Assembly: GCA_045866215.1 (NCBI GenBank)
Contig: AP035880.1
Span: 620,001-684,000, forward strand
Reading direction: 5' to 3'
Source: Croceivirga sp009797885
GTDB lineage: Bacteria > Bacteroidota > Bacteroidia > Flavobacteriales > Flavobacteriaceae
DNA: 64,000 nucleotides
Numbering within the stretch: the first letter of the stretch is position 1; each line of letters starts with the position of its first letter. A program made the translations under genes and the position numbers. Positions 51,334-61,814 of the stretch are shown here, one piece after another. Below the pieces are notes generated by a model. It was not told where the DNA came from and ran no database searches. It saw nothing but the letters and a program-made list of their open reading frames with translations.

Positions 51334-54300
51334 TTAGAATTTGAACTCTTCCTTGCGCGCCATAATTTCATCATATTCCTCTTTTGAGCCGACAATGATG
51401 CTATCATAATCACGCATACCCGTACCTGCAGGAATTTTATGTCCAACAATGACATTCTCCTTTAAACCTTCCAACGTATCCACTTTACCGCTTACGGCAG
51501 CCTCGTTCAATACTTTGGTGGTTTCTTGGAAGGACGCTGCAGAAATGAACGACTTGGTCTGTAAGGATGCTCTGGTAATTCCCTGAAGAATCGGTGTTGC
51601 CGTAGCCGCAACCGCATCCCGGGCAGTTACCAAGGTTTTGTCCGAACGTTTCAACAGTGAATTTTCATCCCTCAAATCCCTGGCAGAAATAATCTGTCCT
51701 GCTTTTAAGCTTTCGGAATCCCCGGAGTCCTCGACTACTTTTTTACCAAAAATTTCATCGTTCTCCCTAATAAAGTCATCCTTGTGCACGAGTTGATTCT
51801 CCAAGAAAATGGTATCACCGGCATCTTCAATACGGACTTTACGCATCATCTGCCGTACAACCACTTCAAAGTGTTTATCATTGATTTTTACACCTTGTAG
51901 TCGGTATACCTCTTGAACTTCGTTTACCAAATATTGTTGAACTGCCGATGGTCCTTTGATGGCCAAAATATCCTCAGGGGTAATGGAACCGTCGGATAAT
52001 GGCATTCCTGCCCGTACATAATCGTTCTCTTGAACCAATATTTGGTTTGAAAGTTTCACCAAGTATTTCTTGACTTCGCCCAATTTGGACTCGATGATGA
52101 TTTCACGGTTTCCACGTTTGATCTTACCAAAGGATACCACTCCATCAATTTCGGAGACCACAGCCGGATTTGAAGGGTTACGCGCTTCAAACAACTCGGT
52201 TACCCTTGGAAGACCACCGGTGATATCCCCTGCCTTGGCGGACTTACGCGGAATCTTAACCAAAATCTTACCCTCACCGATCTTTTCCCCATCATCAACC
52301 ATAATATGGGAGCCAACAGGAAGGTTGTATGATCTTAGTGTTTCACCTTTTCCATCCTTAATCAATAAGGTAGGTATCAACTTTTTGTTCCTAGACTCGG
52401 AAATCACCTTTTCCTGGAATCCTGTCTGTTCGTCAATCTCTACTTGATAAGTGACACCTTGTTCGATATTCTCATAGGCAATGGCTCCCGTGAACTCGGA
52501 AACGATTACACCATTATAGGGATCCCACTGACAAAGCACATCCCCACTACTGATCTTAGCTCCATTTTTCACGAATAATTGGGAACCATAAGGAATGTTA
52601 TTGGTACTTAGCGTAATACCCGTTTTCTCATCAACAATCTTGATTTCAGATGTCCTTGAGATAACGATATTTGCCTTTTCACCCTCACTGTTCTGGCCAA
52701 CAACGGTTCTCAAATCCTCAATTTCGGCAACACCATCAAATTTGGCTTCCAGCTTGCTTTCCTCAGAAATGTTTCCTGCAATACCACCTACGTGGAACGT
52801 ACGCAATGTTAACTGTGTACCAGGTTCACCAATGGATTGGGCAGCTACAACACCTACGGCTTCGCCTCGTTGAACCATTTTATTGGTCGCGAGGTTCCTA
52901 CCATAACATTTTGCACAAATCCCTTTGGATGCCTCACATGTCAATGGAGAGCGAACCTCAATTTTTTCAATTGGGGAAGCCTCTACCTTCCTTACTTCAA
53001 CCTCGGTAATTTCCTGACCGGCGGAAATAAGCAATTCTTCATTCAAGGGATTGTAGACATCATGCAATGAAACCCTACCTAAAATTCGTTCACCAAGGGT
53101 TTCAACGATTTCCTCGTTCTTTCGTAGTGGAGTAACCTCGATACCACGGAGTGTTCCACAATCTTCAATGTTGATAATCACATCTTGGGAAACATCGACC
53201 AAGCGGCGTGTTAAATATCCGGCATCTGCAGTTTTTAAAGCAGTATCTGCAAGACCTTTACGCGCACCGTGTGTGGAGATGAAGTACTCCAAAATGGATA
53301 ATCCCTCCTTAAAGTTGGAGAGAATTGGGTTTTCGATGATCTCTCCGCCTCCTGCAGTGGATTTTTTGGGCTTGGCCATCAAACCACGCATCCCTGTCAA
53401 CTGGCGAATCTGTTCTTTGGAACCCCTTGCCCCGGAATCCAACATCATATACACCGAATTGAATCCTTGCTGATCTTCACGAATTCGCTTCATGGCCAGT
53501 TCGGTCAACATGGCATTTGTTGAGGTCCAAACATCAATCACCTGATTGTAACGTTCGTTATTGGTGATAAGTCCCATGTTATAGTTCATCATGATGCCGT
53601 CTACCTGATCGTTGGCATCGGATATCATTTCATGCTTTTCAGCAGGGATAATAATATCGCCCAAACTAAAGGACAATCCACCCTTAAAGGCAAATTGATA
53701 GCCCATGGTCTTGATCTTATCCAAAAATGCAGCTGTTCTGGGTACATCCGTAACGGCCAAAATATCCCCAATAATGCTACGTAGCGCTTTTTTGGTCAAT
53801 ACTTGATTAATGAAACCTGCTTCCTCAGGAACTTCTTGATTGAACAACACCCTACCAACAGTGGTCTCAATAATTTGATTTACCAATTCCCCTTCTTCAT
53901 TAAAGTCTTTTGTACGTACTTTAATGCTTGCATTCAAATCCACTTTCTTTTCATTGAAAGCAATTTCAACTTCCTCTGGTGAGTAGAAGGTCAATCCCTC
54001 TCCTTTTACCGTAACCTCGTCATCGGAAAGGCGCTTTTTTGTCATATAGTACAATCCCAAAACCATATCCTGGGAAGGAACCGCAATGGGAGACCCATTA
54101 GCAGGGTTCAAGATATTTTGGGAGGCCAGCATCAATAACTGCGCTTCCAAAACAGCTTCCGGTCCAAGGGGCAAGTGTACTGCCATCTGATCACCATCGA
54201 AATCCGCATTAAATGCAGTACAGGCCAATGGGTGCAAACGTATGGCCTTACCCTCTATAAGTTTGGGCTGGAACGCTTGGATTCCCAATCTGTGCAATGT

Positions 54301-55632
54301 GGGGGCCCTATTCAACAGCACGGGGTGCCCTTTGATCACATTGTCCAATATGTCCCAAACAACCGGTTCCTTTTTGTCTATTATCTTCTTGGCGGATTTT
54401 ACGGTTTTTACGATACCCCTTTCTATCAATTTTCGGATTACAAAAGGTTTGTAAAGCTCCGCCGCCATATCTTTTGGAAGACCACATTCATACAGGTTCA
54501 TTTCCGGGCCCACGACAATCACGGAACGTGCCGAGTAATCCACACGTTTACCCAATAGGTTTTGACGGAAACGGCCTTGTTTTCCCTTTAGGGAATCTGA
54601 AAGGGATTTCAATGGTCTGTTTGATTCCGTTTTGACCGCAGAAGCTTTTCTTGTATTGTCAAACAAGGAATCCACGGACTCTTGGAGCATACGTTTTTCG
54701 TTCCTTAGAATCACTTCCGGAGCTTTGATTTCCATCAAACGCTTCAAACGATTGTTTCGGATGATTACTCTGCGATACAGGTCATTTAAGTCGGAAGTAG
54801 CGAAACGACCTCCGTCCAAAGGAACCAAAGGACGTAATTCCGGTGGAATTACCGGAATGACCTTCATAATCATCCACTCGGGACGGTTTTCCCGGTTGTC
54901 CTGGGATTCCCTTAAAGCTTCAACAACCTGCAACCTTTTTAAGGCTTCGGTCTTACGCTGCTTTGAAGTTTCCGTATTGGCTTTATGCCTTAATTCGTAG
55001 GACAGTTGTTCCAAATCGATTCTTGAGAGCAAATCGATTAAACATTCCGCGCCCATCTTGGCAATGAATTTATTGGGATCGGAATCTTCCAAATACTGGT
55101 TTTCAACTGGAATGGACTCCAATATATTGAGGTACTCCTCCTCGGTCAGGAAGTCCATTTTATTAATTTCCTCCCCTTCAGGACCTTTGGCAATACCGGG
55201 TTGGATGACCACATAACGCTCATAATAAATAATCATGTCCAATTTCTTGGAAGGGAGTCCCAACAGATATCCGATCTTATTGGGCAGTGAGCGGAAATAC
55301 CAAATATGGGCTACGGGAACCACCAAATTAATGTGGCCTACCCTATCCCTACGTACTTTCTTCTCAGTTACCTCAACCCCACAACGGTCACAAACAATGC
55401 CGCGGTAACGGATACGCTTATATTTTCCACAGGCACATTCGTAATCCTTAACAGGACCAAAAATACGCTCACAGAACAAGCCGTCCCTTTCTGGTTTGTG
55501 GGTGCGGTAGTTAATGGTTTCCGGTTTTAAAACCTCACCTCTGGACTCTGCCAAAATTGCTTCCGGGGAAGACAATCCTATAGAGATTTTATTGAACCTT
55601 TTTGGAGTATTGTTATCTTTTAATCTAGCCAT
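51334..55632 (-). CDS. rpoC: DNA-directed RNA polymerase subunit beta'
   Basis: This 1,432-residue subunit forms the catalytic clamp of RNA polymerase with beta. The N-terminal zinc site is visible as CACGKYKRIRYRGIVCDRCG (~residues 66-85). The absolutely conserved magnesium-binding NADFDGDQM lies near residues 475-483. The second zinc cluster is CEASKGICAKCYG, followed by the trigger-loop region (GEPGTQLTLRTFHVGG). Length and motif order are normal for Bacteroidota. It follows rpoB by 42 bp and precedes the DUF3467 gene by 5 bp. The ATG at 55632 gives the standard MARLKDNN start. Confidence 0.99.
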   Translation of the reverse strand: MARLKDNNTPKRFNKISIGLSSPEAILAESRGEVLKPETINYRTHKPERDGLFCERIFGPVKDYECACGKYKRIRYRGIVCDRCGVEVTEKKVRRDRVGHINLVVPVAHIWYFRSLPNKIGYLLGLPSKKLDMIIYYERYVVIQPGIAKGPEGEEINKMDFLTEEEYLNILESIPVENQYLEDSDPNKFIAKMGAECLIDLLSRIDLEQLSYELRHKANTETSKQRKTEALKRLQVVEALRESQDNRENRPEWMIMKVIPVIPPELRPLVPLDGGRFATSDLNDLYRRVIIRNNRLKRLMEIKAPEVILRNEKRMLQESVDSLFDNTRKASAVKTESNRPLKSLSDSLKGKQGRFRQNLLGKRVDYSARSVIVVGPEMNLYECGLPKDMAAELYKPFVIRKLIERGIVKTVKSAKKIIDKKEPVVWDILDNVIKGHPVLLNRAPTLHRLGIQAFQPKLIEGKAIRLHPLACTAFNADFDGDQMAVHLPLGPEAVLEAQLLMLASQNILNPANGSPIAVPSQDMVLGLYYMTKKRLSDDEVTVKGEGLTFYSPEEVEIAFNEKKVDLNASIKVRTKDFNEEGELVNQIIETTVGRVLFNQEVPEEAGFINQVLTKKALRSIIGDILAVTDVPRTAAFLDKIKTMGYQFAFKGGLSFSLGDIIIPAEKHEMISDANDQVDGIMMNYNMGLITNNERYNQVIDVWTSTNAMLTELAMKRIREDQQGFNSVYMMLDSGARGSKEQIRQLTGMRGLMAKPKKSTAGGGEIIENPILSNFKEGLSILEYFISTHGARKGLADTALKTADAGYLTRRLVDVSQDVIINIEDCGTLRGIEVTPLRKNEEIVETLGERILGRVSLHDVYNPLNEELLISAGQEITEVEVRKVEASPIEKIEVRSPLTCEASKGICAKCYGRNLATNKMVQRGEAVGVVAAQSIGEPGTQLTLRTFHVGGIAGNISEESKLEAKFDGVAEIEDLRTVVGQNSEGEKANIVISRTSEIKIVDEKTGITLSTNNIPYGSQLFVKNGAKISSGDVLCQWDPYNGVIVSEFTGAIAYENIEQGVTYQVEIDEQTGFQEKVISESRNKKLIPTLLIKDGKGETLRSYNLPVGSHIMVDDGEKIGEGKILVKIPRKSAKAGDITGGLPRVTELFEARNPSNPAVVSEIDGVVSFGKIKRGNREIIIESKLGEVKKYLVKLSNQILVQENDYVRAGMPLSDGSITPEDILAIKGPSAVQQYLVNEVQEVYRLQGVKINDKHFEVVVRQMMRKVRIEDAGDTIFLENQLVHKDDFIRENDEIFGKKVVEDSGDSESLKAGQIISARDLRDENSLLKRSDKTLVTARDAVAATATPILQGITRASLQTKSFISAASFQETTKVLNEAAVSGKVDTLEGLKENVIVGHKIPAGTGMRDYDSIIVGSKEEYDEIMARKEEFKF

Positions 55633-55674
55633 GATCTACTTCAGCTATTTTGTTAAAATGTTCTCTTAAAATTC

Positions 55675-58600
55675 TTATTCTTCCAATCTAATATCCAGAC
55701 CCAATCCCTTGAGTTCGTGCATCAATACATTGAAAGATTCTGGCAATCCAGGTTCTGGCATGGTCTCACCTTTTACGATGGACTCGTAGGTTTTGGCCCG
55801 TCCTATAACGTCATCCGATTTTACGGTCAAAATTTCGCGTAGGGTAGAAGAAGCACCATAGGCCTCCAATGCCCAAACCTCCATCTCACCAAATCGTTGG
55901 CCACCAAATTGTGCTTTACCGCCCAATGGTTGTTGCGTAATCAACGAGTATGGTCCAATGGAACGTGCGTGCATTTTGTCATCCACCATATGCCCTAGTT
56001 TAAGCATATAGATTACCCCAACGGTCGCTGCCTGGTCAAAGCGCTCACCTGTGCCACCGTCATACAAATAGGTATGACCAAAACGAGGCACACCGGCTTC
56101 GTCCGTAAATCCATTGATTTCGTCCAAAGAAGCTCCATCAAAAATTGGTGTGGCGTATTTCCTGCCCAATTTTTGACCTGCCCAACCCAATACGGTTTCA
56201 TAAATCTGACCGATGTTCATTCGGGAAGGTACACCTAGCGGATTCAAAACAATATCGACAGGGGTACCATCTTCAAGGAAAGGCATATCTTCCTGACGTA
56301 CGATACGTGCAACAATACCCTTATTCCCGTGGCGACCTGCCATTTTATCACCAACTTTAAGTTTGCGCTTTTTGGCGATATAGACTTTGGCCAGTTTCAT
56401 GATTCCGGCAGGCAATTCATCTCCAACTGAAATGGTAAACTTGTCCCTCCTTAAACTTCCCTGAAGGTCGTTCAATTTGATTTTATAGTTATGCAACAAG
56501 TCATTGACCAAGGTGTTGGTTTTGTCATCCGTCGTCCACGTTCCACTGATCAAATGGGCAAAGTCATCCACCGAGTTCAGCATCTTTATGGTGTACTTCT
56601 TACCTTTTGGAAGAACTTCTTCACCAAGGTCGTTCTGTACTCCTTGAGAGGTTTTACCGTTTACCAAGGCAAACAGTTTTTCTACCAAAACGTCTTTTAG
56701 TTGCTGGAATCTCACTTCATAGTCCATTTCCAACTTGGAAATGGCTTCCTTATCCTCAGAACGTTTTCGCTTATCCTTAATGGAGCGTGAGAACAATTTT
56801 TTGTCAATAACCACTCCTCTAAGTGATGGTGAAGCCTTTAACGAGGCATCCTTTACATCACCGGCCTTATCTCCAAAAATGGCACGAAGCAATTTTTCCT
56901 CCGGCGTTGGATCGGATTCCCCTTTTGGCGTAATCTTACCGATAAGGATATCCCCAGGTTTTACTTCCGCACCAATACGGATCATACCGTTTTCATCCAA
57001 ATCCTTGGTAGCTTCCTCGGAAACGTTAGGGATATCGTTCGTCAACTCCTCGGCACCCAATTTGGTGTCCCTAACCTCCAATGCGTATTCATCTATATGA
57101 ATAGAGGTAAAAATATCCTCCCGAACCACTTTTTCGGAGATTACGATGGCATCTTCAAAGTTATATCCTTTCCAGGGCATGAAAGCTACTTTCATGTTTC
57201 TTCCAAGGGCAAGTTCCCCGCTTTGCGTGGCATACCCTTCGCAGAGCACTTGGCCTTTTTGCACCTTATCCCCTTTTCGTACAATGGGTTTAAGGTTGAT
57301 GGAAGTACCCTGGTTTGTCTTTCGGAACTTGATCAAGTCGTACGTTTTGGAGTCTTCTTCAAAACTGACCATCTTTTCTTCCTCGGACCTGGAATATTTA
57401 ATAATGATTTTCTTGGCATCCACATAGTCAACAACACCGTCTTCCTCTGCATTAATCAATACCCTTGAATCCTTGGCAACCTGCCTTTCCAAACCGGTTC
57501 CCACAATGGGTGACTCTGGACGTAATAACGGAACGGCCTGGCGCATCATGTTGGACCCCATTAAAGCACGGTTTGCATCATCGTGCTCCAAGAAGGGAAT
57601 CAAAGAGGCCGAAATGGACGCAATTTGATTTGGTGCTACGTCGGTATAGTTCACTTCGAAAGGTTCTACTACCGGGAAGTCACCTTCTTCACGCGCAATT
57701 ACCTTGTCTCCGTCAATGGCTCCTGCGTCATTCAAAGGAATATTGGCCTGAGCTATTTTCATTCCTTCTTCCTCTTCCGCACTTAGGTACACATGCTCTT
57801 CAACGTTCACCTTTCCATCAGCAACTTTTCTATATGGTGTTTCCAAGAAGCCCATCTGGTTCACTTTGGCAAAAACCGAAAGTGAAGAAATCAAACCAAT
57901 ATTCGGACCTTCAGGGGTTTCAATTGGACATAAACGCCCATAGTGGGTGTAATGCACGTCACGGACCTCAAATCCCGCCCTTTCCCTGGATAGACCACCC
58001 GGGCCAAGTGCGGATAACCTACGTTTATGGGTTATCTCTGCCAACGGATTGGTTTGGTCCATAAACTGGGATAGCTGGTTGGTACCAAAAAATGAGTTGA
58101 TAACCGATGATAAGGTTTTGGCATTGATCAAATCGATTGGTGTAAATACCTCGTTATCGCGAACATTCATTCGCTCCCGAATGGTACGCGCCATACGCGC
58201 CAAACCAACACCAAACTGAGAGGATAACTGTTCACCAACCGTTCTTACCCTTCTGTTGGATAGGTGATCGATATCATCAATCTCCGCTTTGGAATTGATA
58301 AGTTCAATCAAATATTTGATAATGGTAATGATATCTTCCTTGGTCAATACCTGCTTGTCCATTCCAATATCAAGGCCCAATTTTTTGTTCATACGGTAAC
58401 GGCCTACTTCCCCAAGATTATACCGTTGGTCGGAAAAGAACAATTTGTCTATGATTCCCCTAGCGGTCTCTTCATCTGGTGGTTCAGCATTACGCAATTG
58501 CCTGTAAATATGTTCTACCGCTTCCTTTTCGGAGTTAGTGGGATCCTTTTGAAGCGTATTATGGATAATGGCATAATCCGACAGATTTGCATTTTCCTTG

Positions 58601-59487
58601 TGCAAAAGGATGGTCTTTACATCTGCATCGATAATCTCATCAATATGCTCCTTTTCCAAAACGGTATCACGATCAAGGATAATCTCGTTTCGCTCAATGG
58701 AAACCACCTCGCCCGTATCTTCATCCACAAAATCCTCGTGCCAGGTATTCAGTACCCTCGCGGCCAACTTACGGCCCATTACCTTCTTCAATCCGGCTTT
58801 TGAGACTTTAACCTCCTCCGAGAGGTCAAAAATTTCAAGGATGTCCTTATCACGTTCAAATCCTATGGCCCTGAATAAGGTGGTAACCGGTAATTTTTTC
58901 TTCCTATCGATATAGGCGTACATTACGCTATTGATATCGGTGGCAAATTCGATCCATGAACCTTTAAAGGGAATTACCCTGGCGGAATACAGCTTAGTTC
59001 CGTTGGCATGGAAGGACTGTCCAAAGAACACTCCTGGAGAACGGTGCAACTGAGAAACCACCACACGTTCCGCCCCATTGATCACAAATGTTCCACTGGG
59101 TGTCATATAAGGGATGGTCCCCAAATAAACATCCTGTACAATGGTCTCAAAATCTTCATGTTCCGGGTCGGTACAGTATAGTTTTAGTCTAGCTTTTAAG
59201 GGTACGCTATAGGTAAGACCGCGCTCAATACATTCTTGTATCGTATATCTTGGTGGGTCTATGAAATAATCCAAAAATTCCAATACGAATTGGTTGCGCG
59301 TGTCGGTAATTGGAAAATTTTCCATGAAGGTATTGTACAAACCTTCGTTACCACGCTCATCCGATTTGGTTTCAAGTTGGAAAAAGTCTTGAAATGATTT
59401 TATTTGGATGTCCAAGAAATCCGGGTATTCCGGCATGTTCTTAGCGGTTGCAAAGTTTACTCTTTCTTCAGTCTTGTTAGTGAACAT
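55675..59487 (-). CDS. rpoB: DNA-directed RNA polymerase subunit beta
   Basis: The 1,270-residue subunit forms the other half of the polymerase active-site cleft. The ATG at 59487 gives MFTNKTEERVNFA, the usual Bacteroidota start; the codon just before it is TTG and is not used here. The rifampicin-binding region is visible near residues 460-500 (NQLSQFMDQTNPLAEITHKR then RLSALGPGGLSRERAG), with the wild-type Asp, His and Ser at the usual resistance positions. GFEVRDVHYTHYGRLCPIE, MAGRHGNKGIVARI and the C-terminal MHELKGLGLDIRLEE are typical. It follows rplL after 126 bp containing a hairpin. Confidence 0.99.
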   Translation of the reverse strand: MFTNKTEERVNFATAKNMPEYPDFLDIQIKSFQDFFQLETKSDERGNEGLYNTFMENFPITDTRNQFVLEFLDYFIDPPRYTIQECIERGLTYSVPLKARLKLYCTDPEHEDFETIVQDVYLGTIPYMTPSGTFVINGAERVVVSQLHRSPGVFFGQSFHANGTKLYSARVIPFKGSWIEFATDINSVMYAYIDRKKKLPVTTLFRAIGFERDKDILEIFDLSEEVKVSKAGLKKVMGRKLAARVLNTWHEDFVDEDTGEVVSIERNEIILDRDTVLEKEHIDEIIDADVKTILLHKENANLSDYAIIHNTLQKDPTNSEKEAVEHIYRQLRNAEPPDEETARGIIDKLFFSDQRYNLGEVGRYRMNKKLGLDIGMDKQVLTKEDIITIIKYLIELINSKAEIDDIDHLSNRRVRTVGEQLSSQFGVGLARMARTIRERMNVRDNEVFTPIDLINAKTLSSVINSFFGTNQLSQFMDQTNPLAEITHKRRLSALGPGGLSRERAGFEVRDVHYTHYGRLCPIETPEGPNIGLISSLSVFAKVNQMGFLETPYRKVADGKVNVEEHVYLSAEEEEGMKIAQANIPLNDAGAIDGDKVIAREEGDFPVVEPFEVNYTDVAPNQIASISASLIPFLEHDDANRALMGSNMMRQAVPLLRPESPIVGTGLERQVAKDSRVLINAEEDGVVDYVDAKKIIIKYSRSEEEKMVSFEEDSKTYDLIKFRKTNQGTSINLKPIVRKGDKVQKGQVLCEGYATQSGELALGRNMKVAFMPWKGYNFEDAIVISEKVVREDIFTSIHIDEYALEVRDTKLGAEELTNDIPNVSEEATKDLDENGMIRIGAEVKPGDILIGKITPKGESDPTPEEKLLRAIFGDKAGDVKDASLKASPSLRGVVIDKKLFSRSIKDKRKRSEDKEAISKLEMDYEVRFQQLKDVLVEKLFALVNGKTSQGVQNDLGEEVLPKGKKYTIKMLNSVDDFAHLISGTWTTDDKTNTLVNDLLHNYKIKLNDLQGSLRRDKFTISVGDELPAGIMKLAKVYIAKKRKLKVGDKMAGRHGNKGIVARIVRQEDMPFLEDGTPVDIVLNPLGVPSRMNIGQIYETVLGWAGQKLGRKYATPIFDGASLDEINGFTDEAGVPRFGHTYLYDGGTGERFDQAATVGVIYMLKLGHMVDDKMHARSIGPYSLITQQPLGGKAQFGGQRFGEMEVWALEAYGASSTLREILTVKSDDVIGRAKTYESIVKGETMPEPGLPESFNVLMHELKGLGLDIRLEE

Positions 59488-59558
59488 CAATGGACAATTT
59501 TAATAGTGAATTCTCAGTTGGGTCACGTATAACTTCATACGTTTCCATTAAACAGGCT

Positions 59559-59588
59559 AAGGTCTTAACCGCAAAACGGCAAGACCTT
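59559..59588 (-). promoter_or_regulatory. Hairpin in the rplL-rpoB spacer, possible attenuator or processing site
   Basis: AAGGTCTT (59559-59566) and AAGACCTT (59581-59588) pair over 8 bp, with a further CCG/CGG pairing inside the loop. No T-run follows on the minus strand, so full termination is unlikely. In Escherichia coli the same spacer carries an attenuator and an RNase III site; an equivalent role here is inferred from position. Confidence 0.5.
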
Positions 59589-59613
59589 AACCAATACAAT
59601 ATAGTTTCTGCTA

Positions 59614-59997
59614 TTATTTAAGCTCAACTTCTGCTCCTGCTTCTTCCAAAGATTTTTTGATTCCCTCAGCCTCATCCTTAGAAACAGCTTCTTTAACTGC
59701 TTTTGGTGCGCTGTCCACAATCTCTTTAGCATCTTTCAATCCAAGACCGGTCAATTCCTTGACCAATTTTACGACAGCAAGTTTTGAACCTCCAGGGGCT
59801 TTCAAAATTACATCGAATTCAGATTGTTCTTCAGCAGCTTCACCAGCATCGGCACCGGCACCACCGCCGGCAGCAACGGCTACCGCAGCAGCAGCAGGCT
59901 CAATGCCGTATTCTTCTTTTAATATATCAGCCAACTCGTTTACCTCTTTTACGGTAAGATTGACCAACTGTTCTGCAAAATCTTTCAAATCTGCCAT
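59614..59997 (-). CDS. rplL: 50S ribosomal protein L7/L12
   Basis: The 127-residue stalk protein recruits translational GTPases (EF-Tu, EF-G, RF3). It has the N-terminal dimerisation helix (MADLKDFAEQLVNLTVKEVN), an Ala/Gly-rich hinge (AAAAVAVAAGGGAGADAGEA, ~35-55) and the C-terminal factor-binding domain (KLAVVKLVKELTGLGLKDAK, ending EEAGAEVELK). Length is normal. It lies 54 bp downstream of rplJ, as usual for the L10-L12 pair. Confidence 0.98.
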   Translation of the reverse strand: MADLKDFAEQLVNLTVKEVNELADILKEEYGIEPAAAAVAVAAGGGAGADAGEAAEEQSEFDVILKAPGGSKLAVVKLVKELTGLGLKDAKEIVDSAPKAVKEAVSKDEAEGIKKSLEEAGAEVELK

Positions 59998-60051
59998 TTT
60001 TCTATCGTTTTAATAAATTTTTAAAAATATGTTTGTTTTAGTGCGTACAAA

Positions 60052-60567
60052 TTATCTTTCGGATAAGGTCTTGAGGATTCCCGCCAATTTTCCACCACTT
60101 GATTTAAGTCCGGAAATAACATTTTTGGCTGGGGACTGTAACAATCCTATAATGTCGCCGATAACTTCCTCTTTGGATTTGATATTTACCAAAGAATCCA
60201 GGTTTTCGTCACCAATATAAACTGCTTCCTCAATAAAAGCCCCTTTCAATAAGGGCTTATCCGATTTCTTTCTAAAATTCTTGATCAGTTTTGCCGGGGC
60301 ATTACCTGTTTCGGACAACATTAAAGAGGTATTACCCTTTAATACGTTGGGCAATTCACCGAATTCCTTGTCCGAGGCCTCCATTGCTTTTGCCAGCAAT
60401 GTATTCTTAACAACTGCCAATTTTATGTTGGCCTTAAAGCAAGCCCTTCTTAAATCCGAAGTGGTACCCGCATCAAGTCCCGAAATATCCGCTAGGTAGA
60501 TATTTGGGTTATCGGCCAACTGAGCAGTCAAATCTTCAATTACGATTGCTTTTTCTTCTCTTGTCAT
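60052..60567 (-). CDS. rplJ: 50S ribosomal protein L10
   Basis: The 171-residue protein is the stalk base that binds 23S rRNA and the L7/L12 dimers. Typical features are MTREEKAIVIEDLTAQLADN, the rRNA-contact region LRRACFKANIKLAVVKNTLL and the long C-terminal helix that holds L12. The spacer from rplA is only 26 bp, so there is no room for a large L10-type autoregulatory leader directly upstream. Confidence 0.98.
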   Translation of the reverse strand: MTREEKAIVIEDLTAQLADNPNIYLADISGLDAGTTSDLRRACFKANIKLAVVKNTLLAKAMEASDKEFGELPNVLKGNTSLMLSETGNAPAKLIKNFRKKSDKPLLKGAFIEEAVYIGDENLDSLVNIKSKEEVIGDIIGLLQSPAKNVISGLKSSGGKLAGILKTLSER

Positions 60568-60593
60568 TGTATTACGTTTGAACTACTCTATGA

Positions 60594-61283
60594 TTAAACA
60601 GCTTTGGGATCTAACTGAACGCTAGGGCTCATGGTACTGCTCATATATATACTTTTCATGTATACTCCTTTTGCTGCTGCAGGTTTCAGCTTATTCAACG
60701 TATCGATAAGCTCTTTTGCATTTCCGGCAATTTTGTCCGGAGAGAAAGAAACCTTTCCGATGGCAGCATGAACGATTCCCGTTTTATCAACTTTGAAATC
60801 TATTTTACCACCTTTTACGTCAGCAACAGCCTTACCTACATCCATGGTTACCGTCCCAGTCTTTGGATTGGGCATTAGTCCTCGAGGACCCAAAATCCGA
60901 CCCAATGGGCCCAATTTCCCCATAACGCTGGGCATGGTAACGATGACATCAACGTCTGTCCAACCGCCTTTAATTTTATCCAAAAATTCATCCAACCCTA
61001 CATAGTCCGCGCCAGCTTCTTGAGCTTCCGCTTCCTTATCCGGGGTCACCAATGCCAAAACCTTCACGTCCTTACCTGTTCCATAGGGAAGGGTAACCAC
61101 GCCACGCACCATTTGGTTGGCCTTCCTTGGGTCAACACCCAAACGAACCGCCAAATCCACCGATGCATCAAATTTTACATTGGTTATTTCTTTTACCAAA
61201 GAAGAGGCTTCTTCCAAGGAATACATTTTATTCCTATCGATTTTAGCAACTGCCTCTTTTTGCTTTTTAGTCAATTTTGCCAT
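60594..61283 (-). CDS. rplA: 50S ribosomal protein L1
   Basis: The 229-residue L1-stalk protein shows the typical start MAKLTKKQKEAVAKID, VRLGVDPRKANQMVRGVVTL, the signature LGRILGPRGLMPNPKTGTVT and a C-terminal lysine- and serine-containing segment (YMKSIYMSSTMSPSVQLDP). It lies 18 bp after rplK. L1 commonly represses its own operon by binding the mRNA, but no clear L1-site mimic was identified by eye. Confidence 0.98.
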   Translation of the reverse strand: MAKLTKKQKEAVAKIDRNKMYSLEEASSLVKEITNVKFDASVDLAVRLGVDPRKANQMVRGVVTLPYGTGKDVKVLALVTPDKEAEAQEAGADYVGLDEFLDKIKGGWTDVDVIVTMPSVMGKLGPLGRILGPRGLMPNPKTGTVTMDVGKAVADVKGGKIDFKVDKTGIVHAAIGKVSFSPDKIAGNAKELIDTLNKLKPAAAKGVYMKSIYMSSTMSPSVQLDPKAV

Positions 61284-61301
61284 TCTAAATTGCTTTTCCG
61301 A

Positions 61302-61739
61302 TTAAAAAGGTTTTGGGCCAGAAACCTTTAGTCCCATTGAACGTGCCGTACCGGCCACCATTCGCATTGCAGATTCCACGGTAAATGCATTCAAATCCAC
61401 CATTTTATCCTCTGCAATAGTTTTCACTTGGTTCCAAGTCACTGAACCGGATTTTACACGGTTAGGTTCGCCAGATCCTTTTTTAATCTTGGCTGCTTCC
61501 ATCAATTGAACGGCCGCAGGTGGTGTTTTTACAACAAATTCAAACGATTTGTCCTTGTAAACGGTGATAACAACAGGTAATACTTTTCCCTGCTTGTCCT
61601 GGGTCCGGGCATTAAACTGCTTACAGAACTCCATGATGTTAACACCAGCAGCACCTAAGGCGGGTCCAACCGGTGGCGATGGATTCGCAGCACCTCCCCT
61701 AACTTGTAGTTTTACAACCTTATCTACTTCTTTTGCCAT
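61302..61739 (-). CDS. rplK: 50S ribosomal protein L11
   Basis: The 145-residue protein of the GTPase-associated centre has the Pro-rich N-terminal domain (VRGGAANPSPPVGPALGAAG) and the rRNA-binding C-terminal domain, with the signature near RMVAGTARSMGLKVSG. It is separated from nusG by about 150 bp, the largest gap inside this operon apart from the tRNA region, so an internal promoter or processing site is possible there. Confidence 0.98.
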   Translation of the reverse strand: MAKEVDKVVKLQVRGGAANPSPPVGPALGAAGVNIMEFCKQFNARTQDKQGKVLPVVITVYKDKSFEFVVKTPPAAVQLMEAAKIKKGSGEPNRVKSGSVTWNQVKTIAEDKMVDLNAFTVESAMRMVAGTARSMGLKVSGPKPF

Positions 61740-61814
61740 TTTACTTAATTAAATTTGAAATTGTGTTTATTTGGAAGCAACACAATTTTATCTATGTAAC
61801 AGCTCTTTTATTTT

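Noticed and set aside
59488..59490. RpoB start one codon upstream (TTG)
   Set aside because: The ATG at 59487 gives the standard MFTN start.
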